From assembly GCA_046345315.1 (NCBI GenBank), contig JBKDKA010000042.1, positions 1 through 64,000 on the forward strand: 64,000 nt of DNA, read 5' to 3'. Below, one piece after another: positions 35,058 to 44,414 of the stretch. Source of the stretch: F1-80-MAGs062 sp046345315. GTDB lineage: Bacteria > Planctomycetota > Planctomycetia > Planctomycetales > Planctomycetaceae. Position numbers and translations under genes: made by a program. The notes below the pieces were generated by a model. It did no database searches. It saw nothing but the letters and a program-made list of their open reading frames with translations, and had not been told where the DNA came from. How positions within the stretch are numbered: the first letter of the stretch is position 1; every line of letters starts with the position of its first letter.

Positions 35058-37319
35058 ATGCAGACACAGGCACCGGATCACCGAGGACTTGCAGCAGGAA
35101 CGGTTCAGCAGCGATTCAGCAGTCGTCCGGACGGGCAGAGTGTCCGTCCCGGACAGACTGGTCGTGAGCTGACAACGCTTGGGATTCTGACGGCATTTCG
35201 TCGTCGCTGGGTTCCGGCGCTGGCTCTGGCAATTCCGGCAGCACTTCTGGCAGCTGCTGTCGTGTGGGAGGTTGTTCCCGCAAAGTATGAATCTTACGCC
35301 ATGCTGAAGATTCAGCAGTACGAGCAGGTTCTGTCTTTTGATACCAAGGAGCGACATACCGAATTCCTCACGTATCGAGACACTCAGAAGGGATTTCTCC
35401 GCAGTCGAGGCGTTCTGACTGCGGCTCTTCGCAACCCGGAAGTTGCTGACTGTCGTACGCTCCGAAGCGTTGAGCATCCTGTTGACTGGCTGATGAAGCA
35501 GATCATCGTGGACGAAGAGATCAGCCCTGAATTTCTGCGTATTGGTCTCGCCGGTGAGTATCCAAAAGACCTGGCGATGATCGTAAATGCCGTCAAGGAT
35601 TCGTATCTGAACGAGGTCGTATACAACGAACGAAATGAGAAAATTGAGCGTCTGCGACAGCTGGAAGAATCGTTCAACGAAGTCGACAAGCGAGTCCGTA
35701 CCGCACACACCAACATTGACAAACTGGCTGAAAACCTGGGTACAGGTGACTCCAAAGTGGCAATTCTGAATCAGGGCCTGATTCAGCAGAAGCTGATGGA
35801 TCTCCAGAAGGAACTCCGCGATATCAATTCTCGCATCCGTGCAGAAGAAGCCGCACGTCAGTCTCTGCGAGAAAACGGAATCTCCAGCAACCAGCTGAAT
35901 GCAGATGGTCTGATGGGAATCACATCAGGTGGTTCGTCAGCTGGCGGAACGGGTTTTGGTGACGACATTCTCGGTGGCGGAATACCGTCCGGCGGGGCAG
36001 CTTTTGGTGGAGGCCTTCAGAGGGAACTGCTTTCCGTACGACAGAGAATCGCTCAATTTCAGAGTCAGCTTCGAAATCCCAATCATCCTGATCTTCTCGA
36101 GCTGCGACGTCAGGAACAGCAGCTGGTCGAGTTAATGGGCGGCAGTGGTCCGGCGGAAGGAGCCACCGCAACGGACACGCCGAAACCGGGTGCGAGGCTG
36201 TCTCGGATTGACTGGCTGAAGAAACAGCAGCAGGCCCTGAATCTGGAACTGGAGCAGCAGAATTCTCTGCTGAAGGACACCGGTGCAAGAATTGTCGAAC
36301 TCGAACGTGAACGTCGGGAGATCGAACAGGACATCAAGACTCGCGATGCACTTCGTCAGCAGCTGGCCGAACGACGCGTGGAGCTGAATGCTCCGGAACG
36401 TATCTCCGTTGTTCAGGACGCTCATATCCCGGAACAGCGTGAGATCAAAAAGAAGACACAGCTCTCCATGCTCGCCGCGCTCGCGACGTTCGGTGCCATC
36501 GTATGCGGATTCACCCTGTTCGAATGGTTCTCTCACCGAATCGGTGCGGCAACGGATGTTTCCGGCGAAGTCGGACTGAGACTGGTCGGGACGATTCCTT
36601 CGCCGGAGAAGGGCGGACTGCTCGGTCTCGGAATTCTCGCCGGCCGAGTGGACTATGAAGAATGGAATCGAGCGGTGACAGAATCCATGGACTTCGTGCG
36701 AACATTCCTGATGCGTCACATCGATCCGAGTCGGTCTGCTTCGATTCTGATCACAAGCGCATCCGCGAACGAAGGGAAGACGACTGTGTCCTGTCAGCTT
36801 GCGGCAAGCCTTGCTCGAACTGGCAAGCGAGTTGCGCTGGTGGACTGCGACTTTCGACGTCCATCTGCACATCTCATGATGGACGCGAAGCAGGGGCCGG
36901 GGCTGAGTGAGTATCTGCGTGGGGAATGCACTCTGGATCAGATTCGTCAGCAGACTCTGGCGCCGGGGCTTCATTTCATCGGAGCAGGTCAGGTTGATCA
37001 GCGTGTTCTGCAGTTGCTGTCGGTTGATGGCGGGCGAACGCTGATTCATCAGCTCAAGCAGGTCTTCGATTTTGTGATCATTGATACCTCTCCGCTGCTG
37101 TTCGTTGCTGAGCCCTCAATGATTGCCCAGAACGCAGACATTGTGATCATGGCCACACGGCGTGATTACAGTCGCGTACCTTACGTTGTGCAGGCCAGAG
37201 ACTCTCTGCGAAGTCTGCAGGTGCCGCTGCTGGGTGCCATCATGGTCGGTGCCGATTCAGATTTTCAGCGACAGATTTACGGTTACCAGCAGGAACTTCC
37301 CGCACTTTCCAGGCGTTGA
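35058..37319 (+). CDS. Wzz-Wzc-type polysaccharide chain-length regulator and tyrosine autokinase
   Basis: The start at ATG 35058 has purine-rich AAGAAG upstream; GTG 35037 and ATG 35040 are alternatives. About 753 residues. Order: a Wzz domain with its first span (WVPALALAIPAALLAAAVVW), a long periplasmic coiled-coil, a second span (LSMLAALATFGAIVCGFTLF), then the cytosolic BY-kinase. Kinase motifs are complete: Walker A ITSASANEGKTTVSCQLA, Walker A' VALVDCDFRRP and Walker B FVIIDTSPL. The C-terminus has only two Tyr (IYGYQQE), fewer than the usual Tyr cluster. A Gly-rich loop (GGSSAGGTGFGDDILGGG) interrupts the coiled-coil. It controls export and length of the polymer with the flippase and polymerase downstream. 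Confidence 0.92.
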   Translation: MQTQAPDHRGLAAGTVQQRFSSRPDGQSVRPGQTGRELTTLGILTAFRRRWVPALALAIPAALLAAAVVWEVVPAKYESYAMLKIQQYEQVLSFDTKERHTEFLTYRDTQKGFLRSRGVLTAALRNPEVADCRTLRSVEHPVDWLMKQIIVDEEISPEFLRIGLAGEYPKDLAMIVNAVKDSYLNEVVYNERNEKIERLRQLEESFNEVDKRVRTAHTNIDKLAENLGTGDSKVAILNQGLIQQKLMDLQKELRDINSRIRAEEAARQSLRENGISSNQLNADGLMGITSGGSSAGGTGFGDDILGGGIPSGGAAFGGGLQRELLSVRQRIAQFQSQLRNPNHPDLLELRRQEQQLVELMGGSGPAEGATATDTPKPGARLSRIDWLKKQQQALNLELEQQNSLLKDTGARIVELERERREIEQDIKTRDALRQQLAERRVELNAPERISVVQDAHIPEQREIKKKTQLSMLAALATFGAIVCGFTLFEWFSHRIGAATDVSGEVGLRLVGTIPSPEKGGLLGLGILAGRVDYEEWNRAVTESMDFVRTFLMRHIDPSRSASILITSASANEGKTTVSCQLAASLARTGKRVALVDCDFRRPSAHLMMDAKQGPGLSEYLRGECTLDQIRQQTLAPGLHFIGAGQVDQRVLQLLSVDGGRTLIHQLKQVFDFVIIDTSPLLFVAEPSMIAQNADIVIMATRRDYSRVPYVVQARDSLRSLQVPLLGAIMVGADSDFQRQIYGYQQELPALSRR

Positions 37320-37361
37320 ACTCTGTGATTCATTCTCTGAACTCGACGGAAACAGTGTTTC

Positions 37362-38321
37362 ATGGTGCTCCCAGCACAACAACTCGATGGCGCCTTTACG
37401 GTCGACGTGGAAGACTACTTCCATGTCTCCGCATTCGCTTCCCGAATCCGACCTGAGGACTGGGGGCAGTACGAATGTCGAGTTGAGTCAAGTACGTGCC
37501 GTATTCTCGAATCTGCCGCTTCCGAAAACACTCGCGGTACGTTCTTCATTCTCGGGTGGGTGGCCAGGCGATACCCTGAGCTGGTCAGAAGGATTCAGGC
37601 TGCCGGTCATGAAATCGGTTGCCACAGTGAATGGCATCAGCTGGTCTATGAGCTCGGTCCGGTTCGCTTTCGTCAGGATCTGAGAGAATCGCGGGACATC
37701 CTTGAGCAGATTACCGGACGCTCAGTGACTCTGTATCGATCGCCGAGCTTCTCGGTCACACGTCAATCTCTCTGGGCTCTCGAGATTCTTCTCGAAGAGG
37801 GTTTCGATACCGATTCGAGCATCTATCCGATTCGCCACGATCGATACGGCATTCCGGATGCTCCCGTCACGCCGTTTCGGATTCAGACTCCGTCGGGAAC
37901 CATTCGCGAGTTTCCGGGCACTGTCGGACAGATTGGTAAGCTTCGTGTGCCGGTGGGTGGTGGTGGCTACCTTCGAATGTTCCCATGGCCAGTGACCGAG
38001 TTTCTGCTCAATCGGATCGTTCGCCGGAAACAGCCGCTCAATGTGTACATCCATCCGTGGGAAGTTGATCCCGATCAGCCGCGAGTGCCTGCGGGACTGA
38101 AATCGACCTTTCGTCATTATCAGAATCTTCGAACAACATCGCTGAAGCTGAGTCGGATTCTGAGTCGTTATCGCCTGGGGACCATGTCGGACGTGCTGGC
38201 TCAAAATGAACTTCCATTGATTTCTCTTCACCCGTCTGAGGGGACAACGATACAGGAATCATCAACTGTCCCGGCAACAGCTCCGTTGACACCGATGTCA
38301 TCCGTAAAGACTGGATTCTGA
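37362..38321 (+). CDS. polysaccharide deacetylase with DUF3473 (exosortase-associated)
   Basis: 319 residues with no signal peptide. NodB-type motifs: FTVDVEDYFHV (DD-like metal site, with the first Asp in DVED), GHEIGCHSEWH (H-x3-H type site) and YRSPSFSVT. The C-terminal part (FPGTVGQIGKLRVPVGGGGYLRMFP, NVYIHPWEVDPDQPRV) is the DUF3473 tail found in the exosortase-locus deacetylase family (TIGR03006-like). It probably removes acetyl groups from the exported polysaccharide or its precursors. It starts 43 bases after the Wzc-type kinase gene. Confidence 0.9.
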   Translation: MVLPAQQLDGAFTVDVEDYFHVSAFASRIRPEDWGQYECRVESSTCRILESAASENTRGTFFILGWVARRYPELVRRIQAAGHEIGCHSEWHQLVYELGPVRFRQDLRESRDILEQITGRSVTLYRSPSFSVTRQSLWALEILLEEGFDTDSSIYPIRHDRYGIPDAPVTPFRIQTPSGTIREFPGTVGQIGKLRVPVGGGGYLRMFPWPVTEFLLNRIVRRKQPLNVYIHPWEVDPDQPRVPAGLKSTFRHYQNLRTTSLKLSRILSRYRLGTMSDVLAQNELPLISLHPSEGTTIQESSTVPATAPLTPMSSVKTGF

Positions 38322-38395
38322 AGACGTCTTCGGGATCCCGGGGCGATCCGGAAGTCGCTTCATACAGAACACCAACAGCTCACGAAAACTGCACC

Positions 38396-39661
38396 ATGAA
38401 ATCCGGAATTCTTTCCATTACTCACCGAGTTCCCTGGCCTCCGGATCGCGGTGACCGCATTCGAACCTGGAACATCCTGAAGTTTCTGAGTTCCCGGGCT
38501 GACGTTGATCTTGCGTGTCTCGCAGACGAGCCGGTCTCGCAGGAGACCATCACGGAACTGCAGAAGGTGACTCGCCGTCTTGCCATCATTCCGCACAACG
38601 GCCCGATGCGTTACGCGAGGGGACTGCTCACAGCGGCATGCGGGGGAACGATCACGGAGGGAATGTTTCACTCCAGTCTGATGAACCGCACACTTCGCCA
38701 ATGGAGTCGAGAGCACGGGTGGAACGCGGCGCTGGCATCTTCGTCCGGCATGGCGGGACTTCTGAGTCCGACGATGATCGGAAAAGTCGATCGGCGATGG
38801 GTAGACCTGATGGATGTCGACAGTGAGAAATGGTTCGACTACAGCCGAAGGTCCGGTTTTCTGAAATCGTTGATCTACAGGACTGAGGGGCATCGCCTTC
38901 GTAACGTGGAAACGCGACTGGCTGAAGAACTTGATCGACTCGTTGTTGTCAGCGATGCGGAGGTTCAGGTCTTTCGACAGTTTTGTGATTCGCCTCGAAT
39001 TCAGGGCGTTCCAAATGGTGTGGATACAGACTATTTCGGCACGGACTACACCGGAGTCAGAAAGCCATTGTCGTGTGTCTTTGTCGGCGTGATGAATTAC
39101 CTGCCGAATGTAGACGCTGTGCGCTGGTTTGTGACAGAAGTCTGGCCGCATGTGAAAAATCGGCACCCCGAAGCCGTGTTTCGGATTGTCGGAAAGTCGC
39201 CGACGGCAGAGGTCATGCAGCTTGGCAGCGTGCCTGGCGTTGAAGTGATCGGGCCGGTCGCGGACGTGCGTCCCTGGCTGCATCAGTCGACCTGCACGGT
39301 GGTACCGCTTCGAATTGCACGAGGAATCCAGAACAAAGTTCTTGAGGCCATGGCCTGCGGACGTCCGGTGATCTGTTCGCCGGCTCCACTGAAGGGGATT
39401 GCTGCTGTACCCGGAAGACACCTGCTTTGCGCCGACAGTGCCGAAGAGTGGGTGGAAGAGGTATCTCGCGTCTTTCGTGATTCGTGTTTGCAGGAGGAGC
39501 TTGGAATTCTGGCTTCAGAATGGGTGCGACAGCACCACTGCTGGGACGCCTGTCTGCAACCATTTCTGGAACTGACTCAGAATGAGCGTGAACTCGGAGC
39601 AACCGCTCACCGCGGCATTGTTCCTGGCATCACCGCAGGACAATCGGAGGCCGTTCTGTGA
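38396..39661 (+). CDS. glycosyltransferase, GT4-like, exosortase-associated (TIGR03087 type)
   Basis: 421 residues, cytoplasmic or membrane-peripheral. It begins SITHRVPWPPDRGDRIRTWN, contains WVDLMDVDSEKWFDYS and VVVSDAEVQVFRQF, and then VPNGVDTDYFGTDY. Those four pieces are distinctive of the PEP-CTERM/EpsH-linked sugar transferase family. The nucleotide-sugar site is near KVLEAMACGRPVICSPAPLKG. It adds a sugar to the lipid-linked repeat unit. Its last codons overlap the next gene's GTG by four bases, so the two are translationally coupled. Confidence 0.92.
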   Translation: MKSGILSITHRVPWPPDRGDRIRTWNILKFLSSRADVDLACLADEPVSQETITELQKVTRRLAIIPHNGPMRYARGLLTAACGGTITEGMFHSSLMNRTLRQWSREHGWNAALASSSGMAGLLSPTMIGKVDRRWVDLMDVDSEKWFDYSRRSGFLKSLIYRTEGHRLRNVETRLAEELDRLVVVSDAEVQVFRQFCDSPRIQGVPNGVDTDYFGTDYTGVRKPLSCVFVGVMNYLPNVDAVRWFVTEVWPHVKNRHPEAVFRIVGKSPTAEVMQLGSVPGVEVIGPVADVRPWLHQSTCTVVPLRIARGIQNKVLEAMACGRPVICSPAPLKGIAAVPGRHLLCADSAEEWVEEVSRVFRDSCLQEELGILASEWVRQHHCWDACLQPFLELTQNERELGATAHRGIVPGITAGQSEAVL

Positions 39662-41124
39662 AGGGGTTGATTTTTACATGGCTGCTGACCGGACTTGGTG
39701 TCAGTTCATCGCTGATTAATCCGTACTACGGATTTCTTGTTTACGTTGCGCTCGCAACACTGCGCCCGGATTTTCTGTGGAGCAGTCACATTACCGGTGG
39801 TCGCTTCAGTCTGATTGTTGCGGCGGCCATGCTGTTCAGCTGGGGATGTCGCGGCTTCGGCAACTGGAAACTGATGGAAGCCCGCCGCATCGTCATGCTG
39901 TTTGTCGGGTTCTGGCTCTGGTCCGTCTTTCTGGCCTTTCAGGCAGACAGCCAGCAGCATGCCTGGTACTACGTGGAGCAGATGGCGAAGATTCTGCTTC
40001 CGTTTCTGGTTGGAATCACCACCGTTCGCAGCATCCGCGATCTGAAGATGCTGGCCTGGACGCTCGTGATCTGTGAAGGTTACGTCGCGTTCGAAATGAA
40101 CCTCTGGTACTTCAGCGGATACAACTACCTCTGGATCAACGGATTCGGTGGCGTTGACAATAATTCCGCGGCGATCGGGATGGTGACTGCTCTGGGAGTT
40201 GCCTTCTTTCTCTTTCTTGGCGAAACGGTTCGATGGAAGCAGGCCATTATTGCTGCCTGCGCGGCGTTTCTCGGGCATGCGATTCTGTTCTCGTTCTCTC
40301 GTGGGGCAATGCTGGCCACCGTGATCTTTGCGGGGATTTCGTTCTTCATCATTCAGAAGACGCTGAAACACTACCTGATGTTTGGCGCCGGACTTCTTGC
40401 CGCTCTGATCCTGGCTGGTCCGGAAGTACAGGAACGTTTTCTGGCTACGTTTGAAAAGAAGGGTGGGGTCCGCGAAGCATCCGCTCAGAGCCGACTCGAT
40501 CTCTGGAAGAACTGTGCGGAGCTGTTGTCGCGCGACCCGATTATGGGATGCGGACCGGACCACTGGCCGCTTCATGCTCATGAATTCGGATGGACTCCGG
40601 GCAAGGAAGCACACAGTCTTTGGGTTCAGACCGCCACGGAATGCGGTATCCCCGGAATTCTGATGTTTGCGGGATTCTATGTCGTCTGCATCTGGCGCTG
40701 CTGGCTCATGCTCGGACGTCTCCGCCCGGAAGATCCCGATTGGTATGGAGACAGCTGTCGAATGACCATTGCTGCCACGGTGGGGTTTATGGTCGCAGCC
40801 ATGTTCGTCAGTCTGGAGGCACTTGAGATCCCGTACTACGTCTGCATGCTGGGGGCCGGAAACATGGCCGTTTACTCTCGTTGGCGACAGCAGAATCATC
40901 CTGTATCAGATGGCGGTGACTGGTCTGACAGTGGTCTGATTCAGGATGCCGACGATCAGGGCTCGTTGCCGACAGAACTGAACAATGAGCCATTCATCGA
41001 GAATGAAGTTCTCCCTGCATCCATCGAGTCATCAGCTCCTCGTCGGAATGAAGACTGGCGTGATCGAGTGGCATCGGCTCCTGTATACAACAGGCACGAA
41101 GAGGAACGCTGCATCATGAATTAG
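39658..41124 (+). CDS. O-antigen-polymerase/ligase-like membrane protein (TIGR03097 type)
   Basis: A GTG start at 39658 inside the end of the previous gene. 488 residues, about 11-12 membrane spans, then a soluble Asp/Glu-rich tail from residue about 410. NPYYGFLVYVALATLRPDFLW, WLWSVFLAFQADS and WFINGF-like FGGVDNNSAAIGMV match the exosortase-linked putative O-glycosylation ligase family. The large loop with GCGPDHWPLHAHEFGWTPGK fits a Wzy/WaaL-type active loop. It either polymerises repeat units or transfers glycan to PEP-CTERM proteins; sequence alone cannot decide. Confidence 0.88.
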   Translation: MKGLIFTWLLTGLGVSSSLINPYYGFLVYVALATLRPDFLWSSHITGGRFSLIVAAAMLFSWGCRGFGNWKLMEARRIVMLFVGFWLWSVFLAFQADSQQHAWYYVEQMAKILLPFLVGITTVRSIRDLKMLAWTLVICEGYVAFEMNLWYFSGYNYLWINGFGGVDNNSAAIGMVTALGVAFFLFLGETVRWKQAIIAACAAFLGHAILFSFSRGAMLATVIFAGISFFIIQKTLKHYLMFGAGLLAALILAGPEVQERFLATFEKKGGVREASAQSRLDLWKNCAELLSRDPIMGCGPDHWPLHAHEFGWTPGKEAHSLWVQTATECGIPGILMFAGFYVVCIWRCWLMLGRLRPEDPDWYGDSCRMTIAATVGFMVAAMFVSLEALEIPYYVCMLGAGNMAVYSRWRQQNHPVSDGGDWSDSGLIQDADDQGSLPTELNNEPFIENEVLPASIESSAPRRNEDWRDRVASAPVYNRHEEERCIMN

Positions 41125-41133
41125 ACGCGCTGA

Positions 41134-41183
41134 CAGAACCGGTTCAGGAACCCACTGGTTGGAGCCTCAGTCCCGAGTCGTGT
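41134..41183 (+). repeat. REP-like inverted repeat, copy 4 (shortened)
   Basis: CAGAACCGGTTCAGGAACCC (41134-41153) and GGAGCCTCAGTCCCGAGTCG (41161-41180) match the arms of copy 2, but with only seven bases between them. GTCAGG follows. It ends about 30 bases before the start of the next gene. Confidence 0.65.
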
Positions 41184-41213
41184 CAGGTGTCTCAGAGATT
41201 CGAGTGGAATGAA

Positions 41214-42833
41214 ATGAAAGGCATTTATTTATCACTGTGTGCTCTTGCTGCGTTCGGTGCCATCCGTATGGCAACGCAGGTAACCGATGCGCTGAATCAA
41301 CAGAGAGCAGCGAGAGCGGCGGTGGTTTCGAGCCTGAGTCAGGAAGGAACAGAAACCAGAACGGCTGAGAAACTCGATGAAGCGAATGCGGATTCGATAG
41401 ACGTTGCTGTTAGTCGGGCAGATTCCGCTGATGAGTCCGGCTCCCCTGATGCTTCCAGCAGTTCTGTGAACCAACCTCTGTCAGTTCTGTCGAATGCAGG
41501 TGCTGACGAGCGTGAGTCAGCCGGCGTGTCAGCGACGGAGCGGACTCAGGTTCTCGCAAATGACGTTCCCGTACCGAAGCCTGAACTGTCCGGAATGATA
41601 TCAAAGCTGGTTCGACATTCAGCTCGTCTGCATCCGGAAATGATTACGCCCGGAAATTTTGAATACCTTGGAGCGATTCGGCTGCCGCACCTGCGAATCA
41701 ACGGATCAACGTTCGCATACGGTGGCTGGGCGCTAGCGTGGCGACCGGATGGAGATCCGAATGGCCCGAAAGACGGATTGCCGGGATCGTTGTTCATCAC
41801 CGGGCATCAGTCAGATCAGCTGGTCGCGGAGGTCTCCATTCCACAGCCGGTCGTCAGTCCCCTCCAGAAGATGGATGAGCTTCCGGCGGCGGAAGTTCTT
41901 CAGCCTTTCGGTGATGTGACATCCGGGATTCTCGCGGAAATGAATGTTGGTTCGGCGACGCCGTTTCAGATCGGTGGAATGCTCGTCATCGGAGACAGAA
42001 TTCACTGGACGATCCACAAATACTACAACGTCGATGGCAGGGATTTTCCTTCGCACGGCATCAGTCGAACAGACCTTGCTGTTCCAATGGCAGAGGGTCC
42101 CTGGCATCTTGGACCTCAGGGGACTGGGTCACCGGAGTGGCATTCCTACAAGCATGCGGGTTACATCTTTGAAATTCCCGAAGAGCCTGCTGAGCGATGG
42201 TTTGGCGGCAATCGGCTGATTTCCGGTCTGCAGATCAGCACGGGACTTCAGTTTTCGAGCCAGGGCCCTGCGATGTTTGCTTATCGACTGCCACCGGACG
42301 GAACGCCGGGAGAGACATCGCTGAATGCAGTTCCTCTGGTCTGGTACTCCGAAGAAGTTCCGCTTCGCGGACATCATCCCTCGGATCGCTGGATCGGGGC
42401 AGCCTGGCTGACGCTGGGAAGCAAATCCGCTGTCTTTGTAGTGGGCAGAAAGGCTCTCGGCGAATTCTACTACGGAGAAGCACGCCCGGGAGACTGCACT
42501 CAGGACAAAGGGTATCACGGACCGCCGTATGAAGCAGAAGCACTCTTCTATTCGCCGGCAAGTCTGATTCAGGCAGCGCACGGCAGGCTCAGGCCCAACT
42601 CAGTACAGCCATGGCTGCGATGGGATCATCAGTTTGATGGTGGCAGTCTGAGCCGTTACCTGTTCTCGACCTGTGGTCAGGAACTTGGCGGACTGGCATA
42701 CGATCGTGAACGTAATCTGATCTACCTGGTTCAGATCAGTGCGGGATACACGTCCGACAACGAATTTGAGCCACTTCCGATCATTCACGTTTTTCATCTC
42801 ACGGAATCGCAGAATCATGAAACCGGTCCGTGA
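41214..42833 (+). CDS. membrane-anchored or exported protein of unknown function in the polysaccharide locus
   Basis: The ATG at 41214 has GGA just before it; a GTG at 41187 is an alternative closer to the repeat. About 539 residues. One hydrophobic N-terminal segment (GIYLSLCALAAFGAIRM), then a roughly 100-residue Ser/Asp/Glu-rich linker, then a large beta-rich domain from about 150 (ITPGNFEYLGAIRLPHL, GGWALAWRPDGDPNGP, SLFITGHQSDQLVAEVSIP, GLAYDRERNLIYLVQIS). The layout suggests a beta-propeller-like secreted domain. I know no function. Its last 17 bases overlap the flippase start, so it belongs to the operon and may modify or bind the polymer. Confidence 0.7.
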   Translation: MKGIYLSLCALAAFGAIRMATQVTDALNQQRAARAAVVSSLSQEGTETRTAEKLDEANADSIDVAVSRADSADESGSPDASSSSVNQPLSVLSNAGADERESAGVSATERTQVLANDVPVPKPELSGMISKLVRHSARLHPEMITPGNFEYLGAIRLPHLRINGSTFAYGGWALAWRPDGDPNGPKDGLPGSLFITGHQSDQLVAEVSIPQPVVSPLQKMDELPAAEVLQPFGDVTSGILAEMNVGSATPFQIGGMLVIGDRIHWTIHKYYNVDGRDFPSHGISRTDLAVPMAEGPWHLGPQGTGSPEWHSYKHAGYIFEIPEEPAERWFGGNRLISGLQISTGLQFSSQGPAMFAYRLPPDGTPGETSLNAVPLVWYSEEVPLRGHHPSDRWIGAAWLTLGSKSAVFVVGRKALGEFYYGEARPGDCTQDKGYHGPPYEAEALFYSPASLIQAAHGRLRPNSVQPWLRWDHQFDGGSLSRYLFSTCGQELGGLAYDRERNLIYLVQISAGYTSDNEFEPLPIIHVFHLTESQNHETGP

Positions 42834-44328
42834 CCTGCTGAAGCACTCCTCGGTTTATGCGGTTGGCCAGATACTGACGCGAATGGCGTCAATTCTGCTG
42901 CTGCCGCTGTACACCCATTGTCTGACTCCCGCGGATTACGGAATCACAGCGATTCTGGACCTGACGACTGCGGTTCTGGCCCTGGTGATCGGTGGCGGTA
43001 TGGTGACCGCCGTGACGCGGTTTCATTTTGATCATGATTCTGAAAAACACACGGACAGAGTCTGGTGGACAGGGCTGGTCTACGTAGCTGTTCTCTCGAC
43101 TGTAATGCTGTTGCCACTCTGGTCCGGACGACAGATTCTTTCGGATCTGACTCTCGGAGCCGACATCGCAGACGGTTCAAGGTTTTACACACTGACACTG
43201 ATGACCATCTGGGCTTTTGTCCTCGGTCATGTCTGCGATGCGTACCTGCGAGTGAAAAAGTGGTCGGGATTGTTTGTGGCAATCTCCATGGCGAGATTGC
43301 TGCTGAACGTCGGGCTGAATGTCACATTTCTGGTCGGAATGAAGATGGGAGTTTACGGACTGCTGCTCGGCAATCTCATCGCGACGATCCTGCATACCAC
43401 GGCGTTGCTGATTGTGTTTGCTTCTACTCGAGGCCGAATCTGTTTCGATCCAGTGATGGCGCGGCAGCTCGTGAAGTTCAGCATCCCTCTTGTCGCGACG
43501 GCTGTGCTGAGCATGATGATGCATGAGGCGGATCGGTACATTCTTCAGAAATATGTGAGCCTGAAAGATGTCGGGATTTATTCACTGGCACACAAAATCG
43601 GATTCGCAGTCAACACGCTTTGTCTGATGCCATTTATCTCCATCTGGCATGTTGCGATCTACGATATTGAGCGAATGGGCCAATCAGAACAGGTATTCGG
43701 TCGCGTGTTTCGCTGGTTTGTTTCCGGCTTTGGAATTCTGCTGCTGGGAGCTTCGCTCATCGTGAAGCCATTACTCCCGATGCTGACACCGGAGGCTTAC
43801 GGAGGTTCTGCCGATCTGGTCTCGTTGATCCTGCTCGGATTCTTCTTCTTCGGGCTGCAGTTTCAGTTCGAGGTGCCGGCTTTACTGACGAAACGGTCCG
43901 GGCTGCTGGTTCCGGGAAATGTTCTCGGCGTGATCGTCAACATTGGCGGGAACCTGCTCTTGATTCCCGTGGCCGGAGTCTCAGCTGCTGCATGGGTCGG
44001 GGTCGCAACCTACTTCGTCTGTTCGTTCTGTATTCTTGCAGTCTGCCGCCGATCATTCAGAATTCAGTACCCATGGTGGAGCTGCAGTCTGATCTTCCTG
44101 GGTTTGTGTGCGACGTTCGTATTCGTCGATCAGCTGGTGTTTCCGCAAATCGGACGTGCTGCGGAAGTCATTGTGACGATCGCAGTCTGCGCGTTATGGG
44201 CTCTGGTGCTGTTTGGTCGAGAGGGGCTTACCTGGTGGACTTCGAAGCGATCTGTTCATTCCGAGGTATCACCGGGCGTTGAGCTTTCTGAGACTGCTGG
44301 GCAAGTAGTCTGCGAGATTCATTCCTGA
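42817..44328 (+). CDS. polysaccharide flippase (Wzx, MATE/MVF-like)
   Basis: The start at ATG 42817, inside the end of the preceding gene, gives 504 residues; an earlier frame from 42739 only reads through that gene. It opens VRDLLKHSSVYAVGQILTRMASILLLPLYTHCLTPADYG, the typical start of the oligosaccharide flippase family, and has 12-14 spans. It moves undecaprenyl-linked repeat units to the periplasmic side for the polymerase. Strong hydrophobicity, the ADRYILQKYVSLKDVGIYSLAHKI block and the gene neighbourhood agree. Confidence 0.92.
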   Translation: MKPVRDLLKHSSVYAVGQILTRMASILLLPLYTHCLTPADYGITAILDLTTAVLALVIGGGMVTAVTRFHFDHDSEKHTDRVWWTGLVYVAVLSTVMLLPLWSGRQILSDLTLGADIADGSRFYTLTLMTIWAFVLGHVCDAYLRVKKWSGLFVAISMARLLLNVGLNVTFLVGMKMGVYGLLLGNLIATILHTTALLIVFASTRGRICFDPVMARQLVKFSIPLVATAVLSMMMHEADRYILQKYVSLKDVGIYSLAHKIGFAVNTLCLMPFISIWHVAIYDIERMGQSEQVFGRVFRWFVSGFGILLLGASLIVKPLLPMLTPEAYGGSADLVSLILLGFFFFGLQFQFEVPALLTKRSGLLVPGNVLGVIVNIGGNLLLIPVAGVSAAAWVGVATYFVCSFCILAVCRRSFRIQYPWWSCSLIFLGLCATFVFVDQLVFPQIGRAAEVIVTIAVCALWALVLFGREGLTWWTSKRSVHSEVSPGVELSETAGQVVCEIHS

Positions 44329-44414
44329 TTGAGAGACGGCACGACGCACTGTTGCAGGTCTGCAGTCGATGGAGAATCTGACCTGATTGTCTGAACGTGA
44401 GGAGCCCGTGAGAA

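Noticed and set aside
36132..37049. Leftward frame of 305 codons within the Wzc-type kinase
   Set aside because: It is antisense to the Walker motifs of a well-recognised gene and has no ribosome site or domain.
39706..40899. Leftward frame of 397 codons across the ligase gene
   Set aside because: It is antisense to a membrane protein of a recognised family, and its composition (many His, Arg, Gln) is typical of a shadow frame.
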